64,000 nucleotides of DNA from Natronococcus pandeyae (lineage in GTDB: Archaea; Halobacteriota; Halobacteria; Halobacteriales; Natrialbaceae), in assembly GCF_008122205.1 (NCBI RefSeq), contig NZ_PHNJ01000010.1:116051-180050 (forward strand), given 5' to 3'. Position numbers and translations under genes: made by a program. The notes below the pieces were generated by a model. That model was not told the DNA's origin, ran no database searches, and saw only the letters and a list, made by a program, of their open reading frames with translations. Within the stretch, counting starts at the first letter, position 1. Every line of letters begins with the position of its first letter. Below, piece after piece: positions 54,177 to 62,267 of the stretch.

Positions 54177-55169
54177 ATGAGGACTGACTACGAGGAGAGA
54201 GTCAATGAAATAATATTCCAATATTTAAAACCAAACTCCCATCTGTTGGCCGCACAGCGTGTTCATCGACATCTTACGAATGAAGATGTCGAGTTCGCAA
54301 GATGGTCGCAGGTCTCAGATGCTTTCGAAAAACTAGACTGGGATTCGGAAAGATTACAAGAATTTGCGACAATAGCCAAACAAGTAGTGGAAAGCTCAGA
54401 TACTCGAATATCTGAATCGTATTTTAATATACTCAACTATAATGAGCTAGAAACTAGGGGAATAAAAGAAAATCTTGACCAAGAACCATATGACTCTACT
54501 GCTTCAGATGAAGAAAAAACAGGATTCCAATACATAGTTGATGATGGAGATATTTCCGGTAGATATATTCATGTCGATATTGAAACTGATGTCACCTATT
54601 CTGGGAAAGTTCATTCATTAGTAACGGAGAAGTCCGTTCCATTTCGAATTATTCCGGAAGAAAATCTATTGGTTGTTGAAAGCACTAGCGTAGTGGATAT
54701 CCAAAGGATCAAATCTGTCTTCGGAAGAAAAACAAATATTTCAATTTCTGTATGTGGTTCAATACCAACGTATCCAGAAATGGGTTCGAAGAGAATATCT
54801 GACTTTCTGGATTCGCTTGGAGAGGAAGTATTGATTCACGAAATCCGCTCCATACAACTGGTGAATCCACGTGACAGCCAAAGTGCCATCTCAGAGATGT
54901 CGATCCAAGGTTCAACTGCATCAGATAACTTGTTGTCTGAACCAGAGGTTGGAGAGCGGATTGATGATGGATGGTTGGTAAAGGGTGTAGAGTTCACCGT
55001 CGAGTATGAAAATGAAATCTTCTCCGTTACAGTCTCAGGGTCAGATGTGATGGCGTATTCGAAGATAGAAAATGTCGCGGATAGAATGAAAGGCATGATG
55101 CTGATGGACGTTATTAGAGGATATTTCCTCGATAATCTCCGGTTTCAGGATACTGGCCGCATGGACTGA
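54177..55169 (+). CDS. Unknown ~330-aa protein, paralog B of a divergent two-gene module
   Basis: A 330-residue paralog of the protein at 49540 with the same block order: YLKPNSHLLAAQRVHRHL, FARWSQVSDAF, SESYFNIL, GFQYIVDDGDISGRYIHVD, SVPFRIIPEENLLVVEST, FGRKTNISISVCGS and VTVSGSDVMAYSKIENV. The shared region covers the entire length. No catalytic motif is visible. It is divergent from the membrane protein at 52952. Its 3-prime end overlaps the convergent wHTH gene by 25 nt. Duplication of a divergent gene pair, in two orientations, is the main argument that the two proteins act together. Confidence 0.65.
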   Translation: MRTDYEERVNEIIFQYLKPNSHLLAAQRVHRHLTNEDVEFARWSQVSDAFEKLDWDSERLQEFATIAKQVVESSDTRISESYFNILNYNELETRGIKENLDQEPYDSTASDEEKTGFQYIVDDGDISGRYIHVDIETDVTYSGKVHSLVTEKSVPFRIIPEENLLVVESTSVVDIQRIKSVFGRKTNISISVCGSIPTYPEMGSKRISDFLDSLGEEVLIHEIRSIQLVNPRDSQSAISEMSIQGSTASDNLLSEPEVGERIDDGWLVKGVEFTVEYENEIFSVTVSGSDVMAYSKIENVADRMKGMMLMDVIRGYFLDNLRFQDTGRMD

Positions 55170-55477
55170 TTTATCAGTTTGATATAGATCCTACTGAAAA
55201 ACCTGAGTTGATGGCTTCGGTCGATTCTCGACATCTCCCCATCGAGATATTCCTGCCCTTCGTGGGTAATTTCGTACATATTACTCTCTTCGAAGATCGG
55301 TGCAATCAGCCCTACCTGAGAAAGCAGCTTGCACCGCTCCTCAACCCGCCCACTCGATGCGATGAGATTGACTGCTCGAGACATATGCCGTGGTGTCGAC
55401 CACGGATCTTCGGAGAGATGCTCAAGGATCCGTTCATCAAGCGTGCACATCCAGCGGGCAGGCTTTCGGTTCGTCAC
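55145..55477 (-). CDS. PhiH1-repressor-like winged-helix protein 1
   Basis: A 110-residue wHTH protein of the haloarchaeal PhiH1 immunity-repressor type: RWMCTLDERILEHLSEDPWSTPRHMSRAV, recognition helix VEERCKLLSQVGLIAPI, wing NMYEITHEGQEYLDGE, and a basic C-terminal helix. Its ATG overlaps the stop of the gene at 55474 (4 nt), so the two repressor-like genes are a unit. Such pairs often control proviral or plasmid genes. Low-complexity decay is not seen. Confidence 0.75.
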   Translation of the reverse strand: MTNRKPARWMCTLDERILEHLSEDPWSTPRHMSRAVNLIASSGRVEERCKLLSQVGLIAPIFEESNMYEITHEGQEYLDGEMSRIDRSHQLRFFSRIYIKLINQSMRPVS

Positions 55478-55779
55478 GATTCGGAAGTCTGACTCGCAGT
55501 GGGTCCGTCGCTCGAGCCGTTGAGATAAACCTCGTTTTCGGCGTCGTACTCTTCGTTAAGATACGCTTCGCCAATATCTGATATGTCGTAGACTCCGTTC
55601 CCAATCGGGATTAAGAGCCCGTGGTCTGCGAGTTTCTGGCATCTTCGAGAAACTGGGGACTGACTGATTCGAATCCCGTCGCACTCCGTCAATTTACCTA
55701 CTGGTGTTGGTCCCTCGCTACGAATGATTTCGAGAATACGGTCATCCCAAATAGTCATCCAGGTACCCGACTGCCTCAT
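55474..55779 (-). CDS. PhiH1-repressor-like winged-helix protein 2
   Basis: A 101-residue protein, similar in design to its neighbour: GTWMTIWDDRILEIIRSEGPTPVGKL, SQSPVSRRCQKLADHGLLIPI, wing GVYDISDIGEAYLNEEYD. The wHTH fold is short, as in PhiH1 repressors. The second Met (55758, MTIWDDR) is an alternative start. First gene in the two-gene operon; the intergenic region upstream (55780-56192) holds no gene. Confidence 0.78.
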   Translation of the reverse strand: MRQSGTWMTIWDDRILEIIRSEGPTPVGKLTECDGIRISQSPVSRRCQKLADHGLLIPIGNGVYDISDIGEAYLNEEYDAENEVYLNGSSDGPTASQTSES

Positions 55780-56192
55780 TGAATCCTAATACAGGATGCG
55801 GGAACCTATTTCCCAGTACTTACCCGAATCCGTATCTTAGATCGTTTTCTGAATTTACGATGCATTTGTGCTTACTAGATACAAAGGTGGAGTTTCGGAG
55901 CTACCAACTCGGCAGAAGATGATTCTTGTTGGTATGTGAGACCGGGCAGCGCTGGAACGCCGCCCAGAAGGTAGCTCCGGTGATCCGGAATGAATCTCGG
56001 AACTTCCGTGGGGCATACACCCCACGCACGGAAAGAGGCATCGCCAGCCAAAAGGTCTGACGCTCGCTGCGCCTGCAGTGCGAGTGTTGACGGGTACGAC
56101 GCTCGACTCGAGGAACCACGTACTGCCTCGAACTCGCGTAGCCGAGGCAAACCGAATCCCTTCAGAACTCCCATTCGACGGTGAGCGACTGA
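55780..56192. other. Gene-free interval with hairpin 56007-56026
   Basis: About 410 bp without a supported gene. One perfect 7-bp hairpin (CGTGGGG/CCCCACG, loop CATACA) lies at 56007-56026. A long frame on the minus strand here is a GC-composition shadow. Confidence 0.45.
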
Positions 56193-56324
56193 CATCCGAC
56201 CTCGAATCGCGTACGTCCTCGTGAAGGTGAGTGGACAGAAGGGGACGATCGGCCGTACGTTCACGTCGGGCCGGTCTACCGCGACGAGGACACCGCGCAG
56301 CAGGAGGCCGAGCAGAGGCAGGAG

Positions 56325-56522
56325 TTGTGGGAAGAGGCGGACGAAGAGAGGCGAGAGGAGGAAGGGTACGAATCGTTTGATGTGATCGACTTCTCGGTAC
56401 ACGAGGTCACGTTGCGAGGAGAGTTCCCGGAGATGGATGAGGGTAGATGGGAAACACGTCGTGCTGCTGCCGATGCGTTCACCGCCGGTCTGATCGCTGA
56501 CGAAAGCGAGGATGGAGAATAG
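56325..56522 (+). CDS. Charged hypothetical protein or fragment
   Basis: A 65-codon frame from a TTG, LWEEADEERREEEGYESFDVIDFSVHEVTLRGEFPEMDEGRWE..., strongly acidic. The same frame is open and coherent back to 56193 (HPTSNRVRPREGEWTEGDDRPYVHVG), with no ATG or GTG. Therefore it may be the remnant of a longer gene that lost its start. Confidence 0.35.
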   Translation: MWEEADEERREEEGYESFDVIDFSVHEVTLRGEFPEMDEGRWETRRAAADAFTAGLIADESEDGE

Positions 56523-56626
56523 AATCGAGCGCTGATAATCGAAACCCAATTCCGGCGAAGTATCGAGTTAGAGGGTCTGATACCGTTGAAGCATTTATGT
56601 CGGGGGCGTGTCTAATACTAGGTGCC

Positions 56627-56896
56627 GTGAACGCAAACGGCAGTAACAATGTAAGCATCGCCGAAGAGGTAGTCGAAGGCGACATCGTCCGAGTACGAGC
56701 GCGGGACAAAACGATCGTCGCCGAAGTCGAAGGCGTCCTGACGCTCCCAATGAGAGAGTCGGTCTGGCTCAGCCCGCCCGACGCGTCCGAGCGGTACGCC
56801 ATCACGCACGGTGGCGAACTCGTGCTGTATTCAGACGAGGTGGGCGCGGCCGCCAAGTACGGCCCCGTCGAGGAGCTCGAGATCGCCGAAGCATAG
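56627..56896 (+). CDS. Small acidic hypothetical protein (89 aa)
   Basis: A beta-rich small protein: NNVSIAEEVVEGDIVRVRARDKTIVAEVEGVLTLPMRESVWLSPPDASERYAITHGGELVLY..., reading like an OB- or SH3-like barrel. The GTG at 56627 is used because a TTTATG box at 56594 is about 30 bp upstream; ATG at 56597 would overlap it. The family is not recognised. Confidence 0.5.
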   Translation: MNANGSNNVSIAEEVVEGDIVRVRARDKTIVAEVEGVLTLPMRESVWLSPPDASERYAITHGGELVLYSDEVGAAAKYGPVEELEIAEA

Positions 56897-56965
56897 CCCT
56901 CATAACTTGCATTCGTTCTTTTGGCTTAAAGTGGTAAAACCGGATCAACGAAGACGGGTTCGACT

Positions 56966-57394
56966 GTGGCGTCCCCAGCGAAAGTTAGAACGCGGGAGGT
57001 GTCGGGCCATCCACTCCAACGCATCCAACTCCTTCTCCTCGCCATCAAGCCGACGTGTGTATCGGATCCGTTCGCGCGCCGTCTTGAACTCGTCTTGGAG
57101 GTCTGCTTGTCGTGGACCTATGGGTACTCAAAAGACGTCGTTCCTCTCCTCAAGATCCGCCGAGACAAATTCGATCCAGACGCCGTAAACGCATACTTCC
57201 TCGCCGAAGTCGTGGACGAACGCACCGTCCGACTCATAGGCTACATTACCCCCGAGATGGTTCCAGAAGTCGCCGAGGAAGTTGAGGAGGGAGAGACGTA
57301 CCAAGAGGACGATCCAGATCGACGCTTCTCATCGAGAGACGACAACTACGTCGTGGAACCAGACAGCCTGCAGGCTGTCTGGCGACGCGAATAG
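56966..57394 (+). CDS. Hypothetical protein, N-terminus possibly decayed (142 aa)
   Basis: The C-terminal two-thirds (DVVPLLKIRRDKFDPDAVNAYFLAEVVDERTVRLIGYITPEMVPEV...DDNYVVEPDSLQAVWRRE) reads like the end of a nuclease-type hypothetical protein. The first 55 residues are Leu/Arg-rich without that style. This may be a truncated gene that has kept an open frame. Confidence 0.4.
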   Translation: MASPAKVRTREVSGHPLQRIQLLLLAIKPTCVSDPFARRLELVLEVCLSWTYGYSKDVVPLLKIRRDKFDPDAVNAYFLAEVVDERTVRLIGYITPEMVPEVAEEVEEGETYQEDDPDRRFSSRDDNYVVEPDSLQAVWRRE

Positions 57395-57413
57395 GCGTTT
57401 CTTCTGAACTTGT

Positions 57414-57767
57414 TTACTCCCCAACGCGGTACTTATCTGGATCGTCCGGGATATCCATTCCCTCAAGGACGTGGTGATGTTCCTCGTGTTGGACTTTGAT
57501 GTTACCCGCTGAACTCGTGCTTTTCACCGGGGAGAGGATATCGGAAATACTCGCGCAATAGGCCTCATACTCGCTGTCGATCTCCGACTCAATCTCCTCA
57601 ATGGCCTCTTCGGCGACGTCCTTCCTGATCGCGGTGTTTCGTCCGTCTGCGTGCGAGACGGTGAGATTGACGAACGGCTCATACTCGATTCCGCTGACAC
57701 GCAGGTCTCGGTCTTCGATGGCGCTGCGTACCTGCTCGGTGATCTTGTTGTGTGAGGGGTCTTTCAT
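57414..57767 (-). CDS. Hypothetical protein (117 aa)
   Basis: A 117-residue acidic protein: NKITEQVRSAIEDRDLRVSGIEYEPFVNLTVSHADG (a ferredoxin-like alpha/beta pattern), a helix KDVAEEAIEEIESEIDSEYEAY, and a His-rich end, HEEHHHVLEGMDIP. No family is recognised. Isolated between hypothetical genes; the 57768-58081 interval behind it has no gene. Confidence 0.5.
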   Translation of the reverse strand: MKDPSHNKITEQVRSAIEDRDLRVSGIEYEPFVNLTVSHADGRNTAIRKDVAEEAIEEIESEIDSEYEAYCASISDILSPVKSTSSAGNIKVQHEEHHHVLEGMDIPDDPDKYRVGE

Positions 57768-58081
57768 CGGCGCGTTGACGTCACCCGTCTTCGCTTAAAA
57801 ATGTAGGAAATAATGCCTGTATTACACGAAGGGGCGTGCGGTCGATCTCGCCGGCTGAACACTAAGTAGTTAGACGGAATTGTATTCGCTAACCGCGCCA
57901 CGGTGGATGGGTGCGTCTCGTCACGCGACTCGCTCCTGACACCAGAACCGCTACGAGGTTTAAGACACCAGTCGGAACCCGCCGCCGTCTGCTGGATTCC
58001 AATTTTGTTTCGGCAAGATGGATGCTGCAGAATTTAGCTATACAACAAGTTGATTAGAATCCAAAATAGCTAGTGGCAATT

Positions 58082-58333
58082 CTATTTTCGGCAAGAGTTA
58101 TTATCTTCACACACAATTTCTTGGAGTTCACTATGTAGGTCCGCATGATTTTCTTCGAGAACAGCGACGTCCTCTTCTAATGTCTCTAGCTTTGTTCGGA
58201 TACGACTCACGACTCGATACCGGTAGTTATCTGAGACATCGGCATCTCCGGAAAGAATCTCGCGCTCGCGTTCGGTAAGTAGTCCTCGATATTGGTCATC
58301 AGTCATCTCTGGCTGTTGGTTTTTCGTCGCCAT
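58082..58333 (-). CDS. Small plasmid/virus-type hypothetical protein (83 aa)
   Basis: An 83-residue protein with MTDDQYRGLLTEREREILSGDADVSDNYRYRVVSRIRTKLETLEEDVAVLEEN. This helical pattern is common on haloarchaeal plasmids and proviruses, but its function is not known. The sequence REREIL...RYRVVSRIRTKL suggests a small DNA-binding helix pair. An array of palindromic ACTG(C/T)ATACAGT sites lies right at its start, so it is a likely autorepressor. Confidence 0.6.
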   Translation of the reverse strand: MATKNQQPEMTDDQYRGLLTEREREILSGDADVSDNYRYRVVSRIRTKLETLEEDVAVLEENHADLHSELQEIVCEDNNSCRK

Positions 58334-58336
58334 TTA

Positions 58337-58424
58337 TTACTGTATTCAGTGTCCACCTCCAAATGGCTACTGCATACAGTAGCGTTACTGCATAGAGTAA
58401 CCCTTATGTGACTTCATACAGTAA
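58337..58424. promoter_or_regulatory. Four ACTG(C/T)ATACAGT operator-like sites
   Basis: The copies are ACTGTATTCAGT (58339-58350), TACTGCATACAGTA (58368-58381), TTACTGCATAGAGTAA (58385-58400) and the weaker ACTTCATACAGTAA (58411-58424). They cluster in the divergent region between the genes at 58333 and 58506. This is a classic phage-type immunity/operator layout. The cognate regulator may be the 83-residue protein or one of the wHTH proteins. Confidence 0.55.
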
Positions 58425-58505
58425 CTTCTGACAGAGACTGAGGGTCGTCAGGAAAGTCTTGGCCGGCTGGTAGGACAGCCGACCTCGGTCTTGAAGGCAA
58501 GACCA

Positions 58506-58796
58506 ATGTCAATTCAACCACGAACTGCCGAAACTGTTTCGGCTCGAATCGGCTATGTCGTCGGTATCGACTCAGAACACTGCGCCCACGTCTACTACCC
58601 GGCCGCAGACACGGTCAAGGTCTACGACGTCGGCCCCGACTACGAGGTCGGCGACTACATCGATGAAGAAACCTGCGAACACACAGAGGAACTCAACGGC
58701 CACCCGCTGGCACACTGGATGTGCTACGTCCGTGACTTCCGCGGCGAGTGGACCGAAACGACCCACCGAGCTCCAGCGTTCGGAGGGTCCCAATGA
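58506..58796 (+). CDS. Hypothetical protein (96 aa), first gene of the duplicated module
   Basis: A 96-residue protein, MSIQPRTAETVSARIGYVVGIDSEHCAHVYYPAADTVKVYDVGPDYEVGD..., beta-rich with several His/Cys (EHCAHVYY, EETCEHTEEL, ...HWMCYVRDF). It may bind metal. It overlaps the next gene by 4 nt (ATGA), so it is in one operon with it. No homolog lies in the second module copy, which begins with the next gene. Confidence 0.55.
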   Translation: MSIQPRTAETVSARIGYVVGIDSEHCAHVYYPAADTVKVYDVGPDYEVGDYIDEETCEHTEELNGHPLAHWMCYVRDFRGEWTETTHRAPAFGGSQ

Positions 58797-59329
58797 AGCT
58801 CACGACGACTCCCGAACAACTCCTCAAAGGACTCACCATCGGCACCCAGACACAGACCCACTGCCAGTGGTGTGACCACGAGTTCTACGAGGGCGACGTC
58901 GCCACCATCCTCGTCTCCAAGCCAGCCGACAGCGACCACTGGACGGTCCACCGCACCTACTGTGCAGCCTGTGATCCCTCGGGGATCGCCGGCCCGACAC
59001 TCGGCTGTACGGAACTGCTCGCAGAGTGTCGACTTGGCACCCAAATTGACACCGCTACCCAGCAAACCGAACTGGTCGCACTCGAGCCTGAACTCATCGA
59101 CTCGAGTGAACCTGCCGAGAGTCAGTCTGCTCTCGAGACCAACGAAGACGCAGACCCAGGCACGGCCACGCAGTCTCCATCCCCGAGCTCGGACGGTGTT
59201 GAGATCGAGACACTTCCCCCCAGCCTCAGCGTCCCCGCCAGTCACCGCCATCCGGTGACTGAGAACCCCCACGAACCCGCCAGCCGACTCGAGAAGCGCC
59301 CCGCAGAGTCCGACGGCAGCACCGACTAA
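58793..59329 (+). CDS. CxxC zinc-ribbon-like protein, module copy 1
   Basis: A 178-residue protein. The N-terminal domain has CQWCDHEFYEGD and a second knuckle YCAACDPS, which together make a C4 zinc site (about residues 24-60). A long acidic, Ser/Pro/Glu-rich tail follows (LALEPELIDSSEPAES...EIETLPPSLS). The paralog at 62776 shares most of the length (for example CQWCDHEF, TELVALEPELIDSSEP and EIETLPPSLS). It precedes the coiled-coil wHTH gene in both copies, separated by a conserved 130-160-bp leader. Confidence 0.65.
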   Translation: MKLTTTPEQLLKGLTIGTQTQTHCQWCDHEFYEGDVATILVSKPADSDHWTVHRTYCAACDPSGIAGPTLGCTELLAECRLGTQIDTATQQTELVALEPELIDSSEPAESQSALETNEDADPGTATQSPSPSSDGVEIETLPPSLSVPASHRHPVTENPHEPASRLEKRPAESDGSTD

Positions 59330-59457
59330 ACCAAGCCGTCGATGTCGGACACGCCGTCGGATCGCCGGTTCAGAGCCGAGCCAGAGCCAACGATTGCAGC
59401 GTCCATACAGCGCCGCGTATCGCCCGCTCATCGATTTTTCGCGACCACTAAGTCCAG

Positions 59458-60288
59458 ATGTCCACGAACTTCACTACTACTGATAGCGACAACGCACAGT
59501 CTACGACCGATCTCCAGTCTCTGGCCAACGAACTCCGAGAGCTCAGATCCAAAGTCGAAAGCCTCGAGACTGAGAACGAGACGCTTAAGCGCCGCGTCGA
59601 AACGCAGTCAAAGCGTATCGACGAACTCGAGGATCGCGTCGACAAGAACGACCAAACCCGCAAGGACCTCGCAAAGAACGCAACTGAGGCAGCCTCACAA
59701 GCAGAGGAGGCCAAGGAGATTGCTCGTTCTGCCAGCGCGAAAGCCTGCCAGGTCGAAGCTACCATCAACAAAACTACTGCAGACGACGAGACTGCTGAAC
59801 AGACGGCACAGCTTCCCGGCGATGTCGAACCCTCAACGAGCCCCCTCGATTTCTTCGCGAACTGCCGTCAGTACAAAGTCAAGAAGCGCTTTGTCGACGA
59901 ACGGAGCGAGCAAAACACGTACCGAGCGTTACTCGTCGCGAAACGCTGGGAAGAATTCGCGACCAAGCGAACCACGGGTGACGGTGTGTTCTTCACCCGC
60001 GATGACGTGCGGGCGGCCCTGACTGCAATTATGGGCGAACAGCCGCACGGAACGACTATTACGCGCGTCTGGGATGCACTGAGAGAACTTGGCGGAGGCG
60101 ATCTTGAGGAACGCACCCGACGGGTGAGTCCGAAGCAACCCGCGAAGCAAATTCTGACGATGGACCTTGAAACGGCAGCCGGCCTGCTCGAGGATCGCTA
60201 CAGCCACCTGGACCTGCTCGAGGAAGGTACATCGAGTATGGGAGGCGTCACACCTGTTGTGACCCAGCCAACCGCCGAAGCGGTGTGA
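59458..60288 (+). CDS. Coiled-coil plus wHTH-like protein, module copy 1
   Basis: A 276-residue protein. The N-terminal half is a long coiled coil (LANELRELRSKVESLETENETLKRRVETQSKRIDELEDRVDKNDQTRKDLAKNATEAA). The C-terminal half carries a conserved YKVKKRFVDERSEQNTYRALLVAKRWEEFATKRTTGDGVFFTRDDVRAALTAIMGEQPHGTTITRVWDAL, which looks like a winged-helix domain. The pair is typical of plasmid or viral partition/replication regulators, although that is inference. The second copy starts at 63453 and is cut by the window end. The start is ATG at 59458. Confidence 0.65.
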   Translation: MSTNFTTTDSDNAQSTTDLQSLANELRELRSKVESLETENETLKRRVETQSKRIDELEDRVDKNDQTRKDLAKNATEAASQAEEAKEIARSASAKACQVEATINKTTADDETAEQTAQLPGDVEPSTSPLDFFANCRQYKVKKRFVDERSEQNTYRALLVAKRWEEFATKRTTGDGVFFTRDDVRAALTAIMGEQPHGTTITRVWDALRELGGGDLEERTRRVSPKQPAKQILTMDLETAAGLLEDRYSHLDLLEEGTSSMGGVTPVVTQPTAEAV

Positions 60289-60722
60289 GAACGACAAGAT
60301 AGACCCCTACAAGACAGGAACACGGACACGGTCGGACTTGGTCGTCGACTCAGCGGTCGACGTCGCTGTCTCTTCTAGTGGTAACTCTGAGAAGAAGCCT
60401 CCTGATTCAGTAGTAGTAGCAGTATGAATAACGCAAATTCGTCGATTGGGCTCACACTTTCCCTCACAACGGGTGTGACTGGCCCCCTATCGTAGTTCGA
60501 TGTAGGGGGAGCACTTGGTCACAGCAGAGTCCACTCTACTGAAAGACGCCGGCCGATCGTCCAGTCTACGGGAACTGAGCAGGGTCTCGGTATACCCATA
60601 GAAGTGGACACTACACGGATTCATCGTCTTCACGTCTGCCGGCTTTCCGTATATAGACCGTGCCGAAGCACATCCCCATGTCTAATAACCAGTGTTAAAA
60701 CTGAAGGTGAGTGTTCTAATCT
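60289..60722. other. Gene-free interval with CCCCCTA/TAGGGGG hairpin
   Basis: About 430 bp without a gene. A 7-bp stem (CCCCCTA 60483-60489, TAGGGGG 60503-60509, with an inner TCG/CGA pairing) could be a terminator or structural element. A TATA-like region lies before the next ATG at 60723. Confidence 0.45.
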
Positions 60723-61526
60723 ATGGAGTCAGTCAAAGATTTATGGGACGATGAGACGCCTGTCGATGAAATGGGAGATGCTGATTTCGAGAGACGAACT
60801 ATTCCTACTACTGTATATGACAAGAACAGAGAAGCTAATGGGATTGCAAATGCGTTAGGTTCTCACTGGGATTTGGATACCAGCGCTGCAGTAGACAGGG
60901 CAATTCGAATTTATATCGTGTATGTCTCTAACGAAAAGTCAACTTCTGTTAGAAAAAAGTGGGACGTACAAACGCTGGTTCCACCTCTCGAGTTCGTTGA
61001 GACGTACAACCCTCCAGCAGTGACATACAAAGAAGGCGATAAAAGCATTCCCTTTTCTACAACAACGACAGTTCTTGATATGATTGAATGGTTGATCAAA
61101 AAAGATGTCGCCGAGAACCAATCTCAATTTGTCGTACAAGCGTTGCAATGGTTCACGGAGACAAAGCAGCACCACCCGAGCGCTAGTAGCCCGACCCACC
61201 AGACCAATAGTAGTCCGACTTTTGTTAGCCAAGTGTACGATACCGATGCAAGATCTGTTCTAGCAGACTACTTTCTTGAAATTGGAATAGACTGGAAAGA
61301 AGAGACTGAGCCGCTAACAAAACAAGATATTATCGACGCAACGGGAATTAGACGGAAAGCAGTGATGGACCACTTAGAACCATTAGAAAAGCTAGGCCTT
61401 GTTAAATCTACTAGTGGTGGAAGATGGGATCGGTATTATCCTAATACTGAAAGTTCGACTTTCAAAGGTCTTCAGCACGCAGATGATATGATTTACCAGC
61501 ATCTCCGTGAAAGAGACGACATCTAA
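60723..61526 (+). CDS. RHH/wHTH regulator-like protein, AT-rich (267 aa)
   Basis: A 267-residue protein of unknown family. Two ribbon-helix-helix-like stretches (TSAAVDRAIRIYIVYVSN and TTTVLDMIEWLIKKDVAENQSQFVVQALQWF) are followed by a C-terminal winged-helix (LTKQDIIDATGIRRKAVMDHLEPLEKLGLVKST, about 205-240) and a linker of low complexity (SPTHQTNSSP). The composition is AT-rich, unlike its neighbours, so it arrived from elsewhere. It may be a plasmid copy-control or partition regulator; there is no direct proof. Confidence 0.6.
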   Translation: MESVKDLWDDETPVDEMGDADFERRTIPTTVYDKNREANGIANALGSHWDLDTSAAVDRAIRIYIVYVSNEKSTSVRKKWDVQTLVPPLEFVETYNPPAVTYKEGDKSIPFSTTTTVLDMIEWLIKKDVAENQSQFVVQALQWFTETKQHHPSASSPTHQTNSSPTFVSQVYDTDARSVLADYFLEIGIDWKEETEPLTKQDIIDATGIRRKAVMDHLEPLEKLGLVKSTSGGRWDRYYPNTESSTFKGLQHADDMIYQHLRERDDI

Positions 61527-61732
61527 AAACCTACCCATTGAACTGTCGACCCACTCGGCGATGCCGATTCCGTAATAAACGTCGCACATGCACCGTCTGA
61601 CTGTCGGAACGATACGAAGAGCACGCGCGGATTCTCGCGTAATCAGCCTTTGCGCGCGAGACGGCCGTCGAAAACCATCCAGCGTAATGTTTAGTCAGGC
61701 TTAGTCATGAACCTGCGGGTGGCTTCACGAGT

Positions 61733-61962
61733 GGGTGATAGACATTAAAGAAAGTTGTTCCAGAGAACACCAAAGCGACGATGACTCGGCTGAGGATGGG
61801 GCGCGTTTGACCGCGCCACAAGACAGCCAAGCCGATGCTGAAACCCAGCAGGAAACGCTTAGAACGTATGCGTTTTGAAACCACAGGGTCGTTGTACTCA
61901 GCCTAAAATCCCGTGGCGGGATTCCCGCGACTTCAGGCGCGGGAGGAGGTCAAGCGAAAATA
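61733..61962 (+). mobile_element. Remnant of an IS200/IS605-type TnpB element
   Basis: Frame 61752-61878 ends with the tail ADAETQQETLRTYAF and stop. Such QETLR-YAF ends resemble the C-terminus of haloarchaeal TnpB proteins (recalled, not checked). The following stretch 61900-61962 (CCCGTGGCGGGATTCCCGCGACTTCAG, a hairpin, GCGCGGGAGGAGGTCAA) resembles the right end with its guide-RNA scaffold. No tnpA or complete tnpB remains, so the element is dead. Confidence 0.45.
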
Positions 61963-61964
61963 CG

Positions 61965-62267
61965 CTACTGAGTCACACGCGGGCGGGAGTGCTGGTTTCC
62001 CTCGGCAAGCACCTGCACATCATCTCGCTCAAGTTCGATCGATTTGACCTCCTCAAGTGTACAGAGTAATTCGATCGCTGTTTCTGGTGCAGTTACTCTG
62101 AGTGTCGCACGTCCGATTTCGGCGTCGACAGTTCCACCAGCCTGCTCAACTGATTCACAGGCGGTGGCATCGTCGTATTCGCCAGAGACACCGATGAGGA
62201 GCGTCACCTCTATTGGACTGTTGCTCCCACGCAGATCCTTCACCTGTGGATCGATGTACTCTAACAT
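61965..62267 (-). CDS. Small alpha/beta hypothetical protein (100 aa)
   Basis: A 100-residue protein, IEVTLLIGVSGEYDDATACESVEQAGGTVDAEIGRATLRVTAPETAIELLCTLEEVKSIELERDDVQVL, with the beta-alpha-beta pattern of a ferredoxin-like fold, as in subtilisin propeptide/I9-type inhibitor domains. Function unknown. Its stop lies 3 nt from the TnpB-remnant right end. Confidence 0.5.
   Translation of the reverse strand: MLEYIDPQVKDLRGSNSPIEVTLLIGVSGEYDDATACESVEQAGGTVDAEIGRATLRVTAPETAIELLCTLEEVKSIELERDDVQVLAEGNQHSRPRVTQ

Noticed and set aside
55875..56549. A 224-codon minus-strand frame.
   Set aside because: It has Arg/Ser/Leu-rich low-order composition, no domain, and runs opposite the acidic coding frame at 56193-56522.
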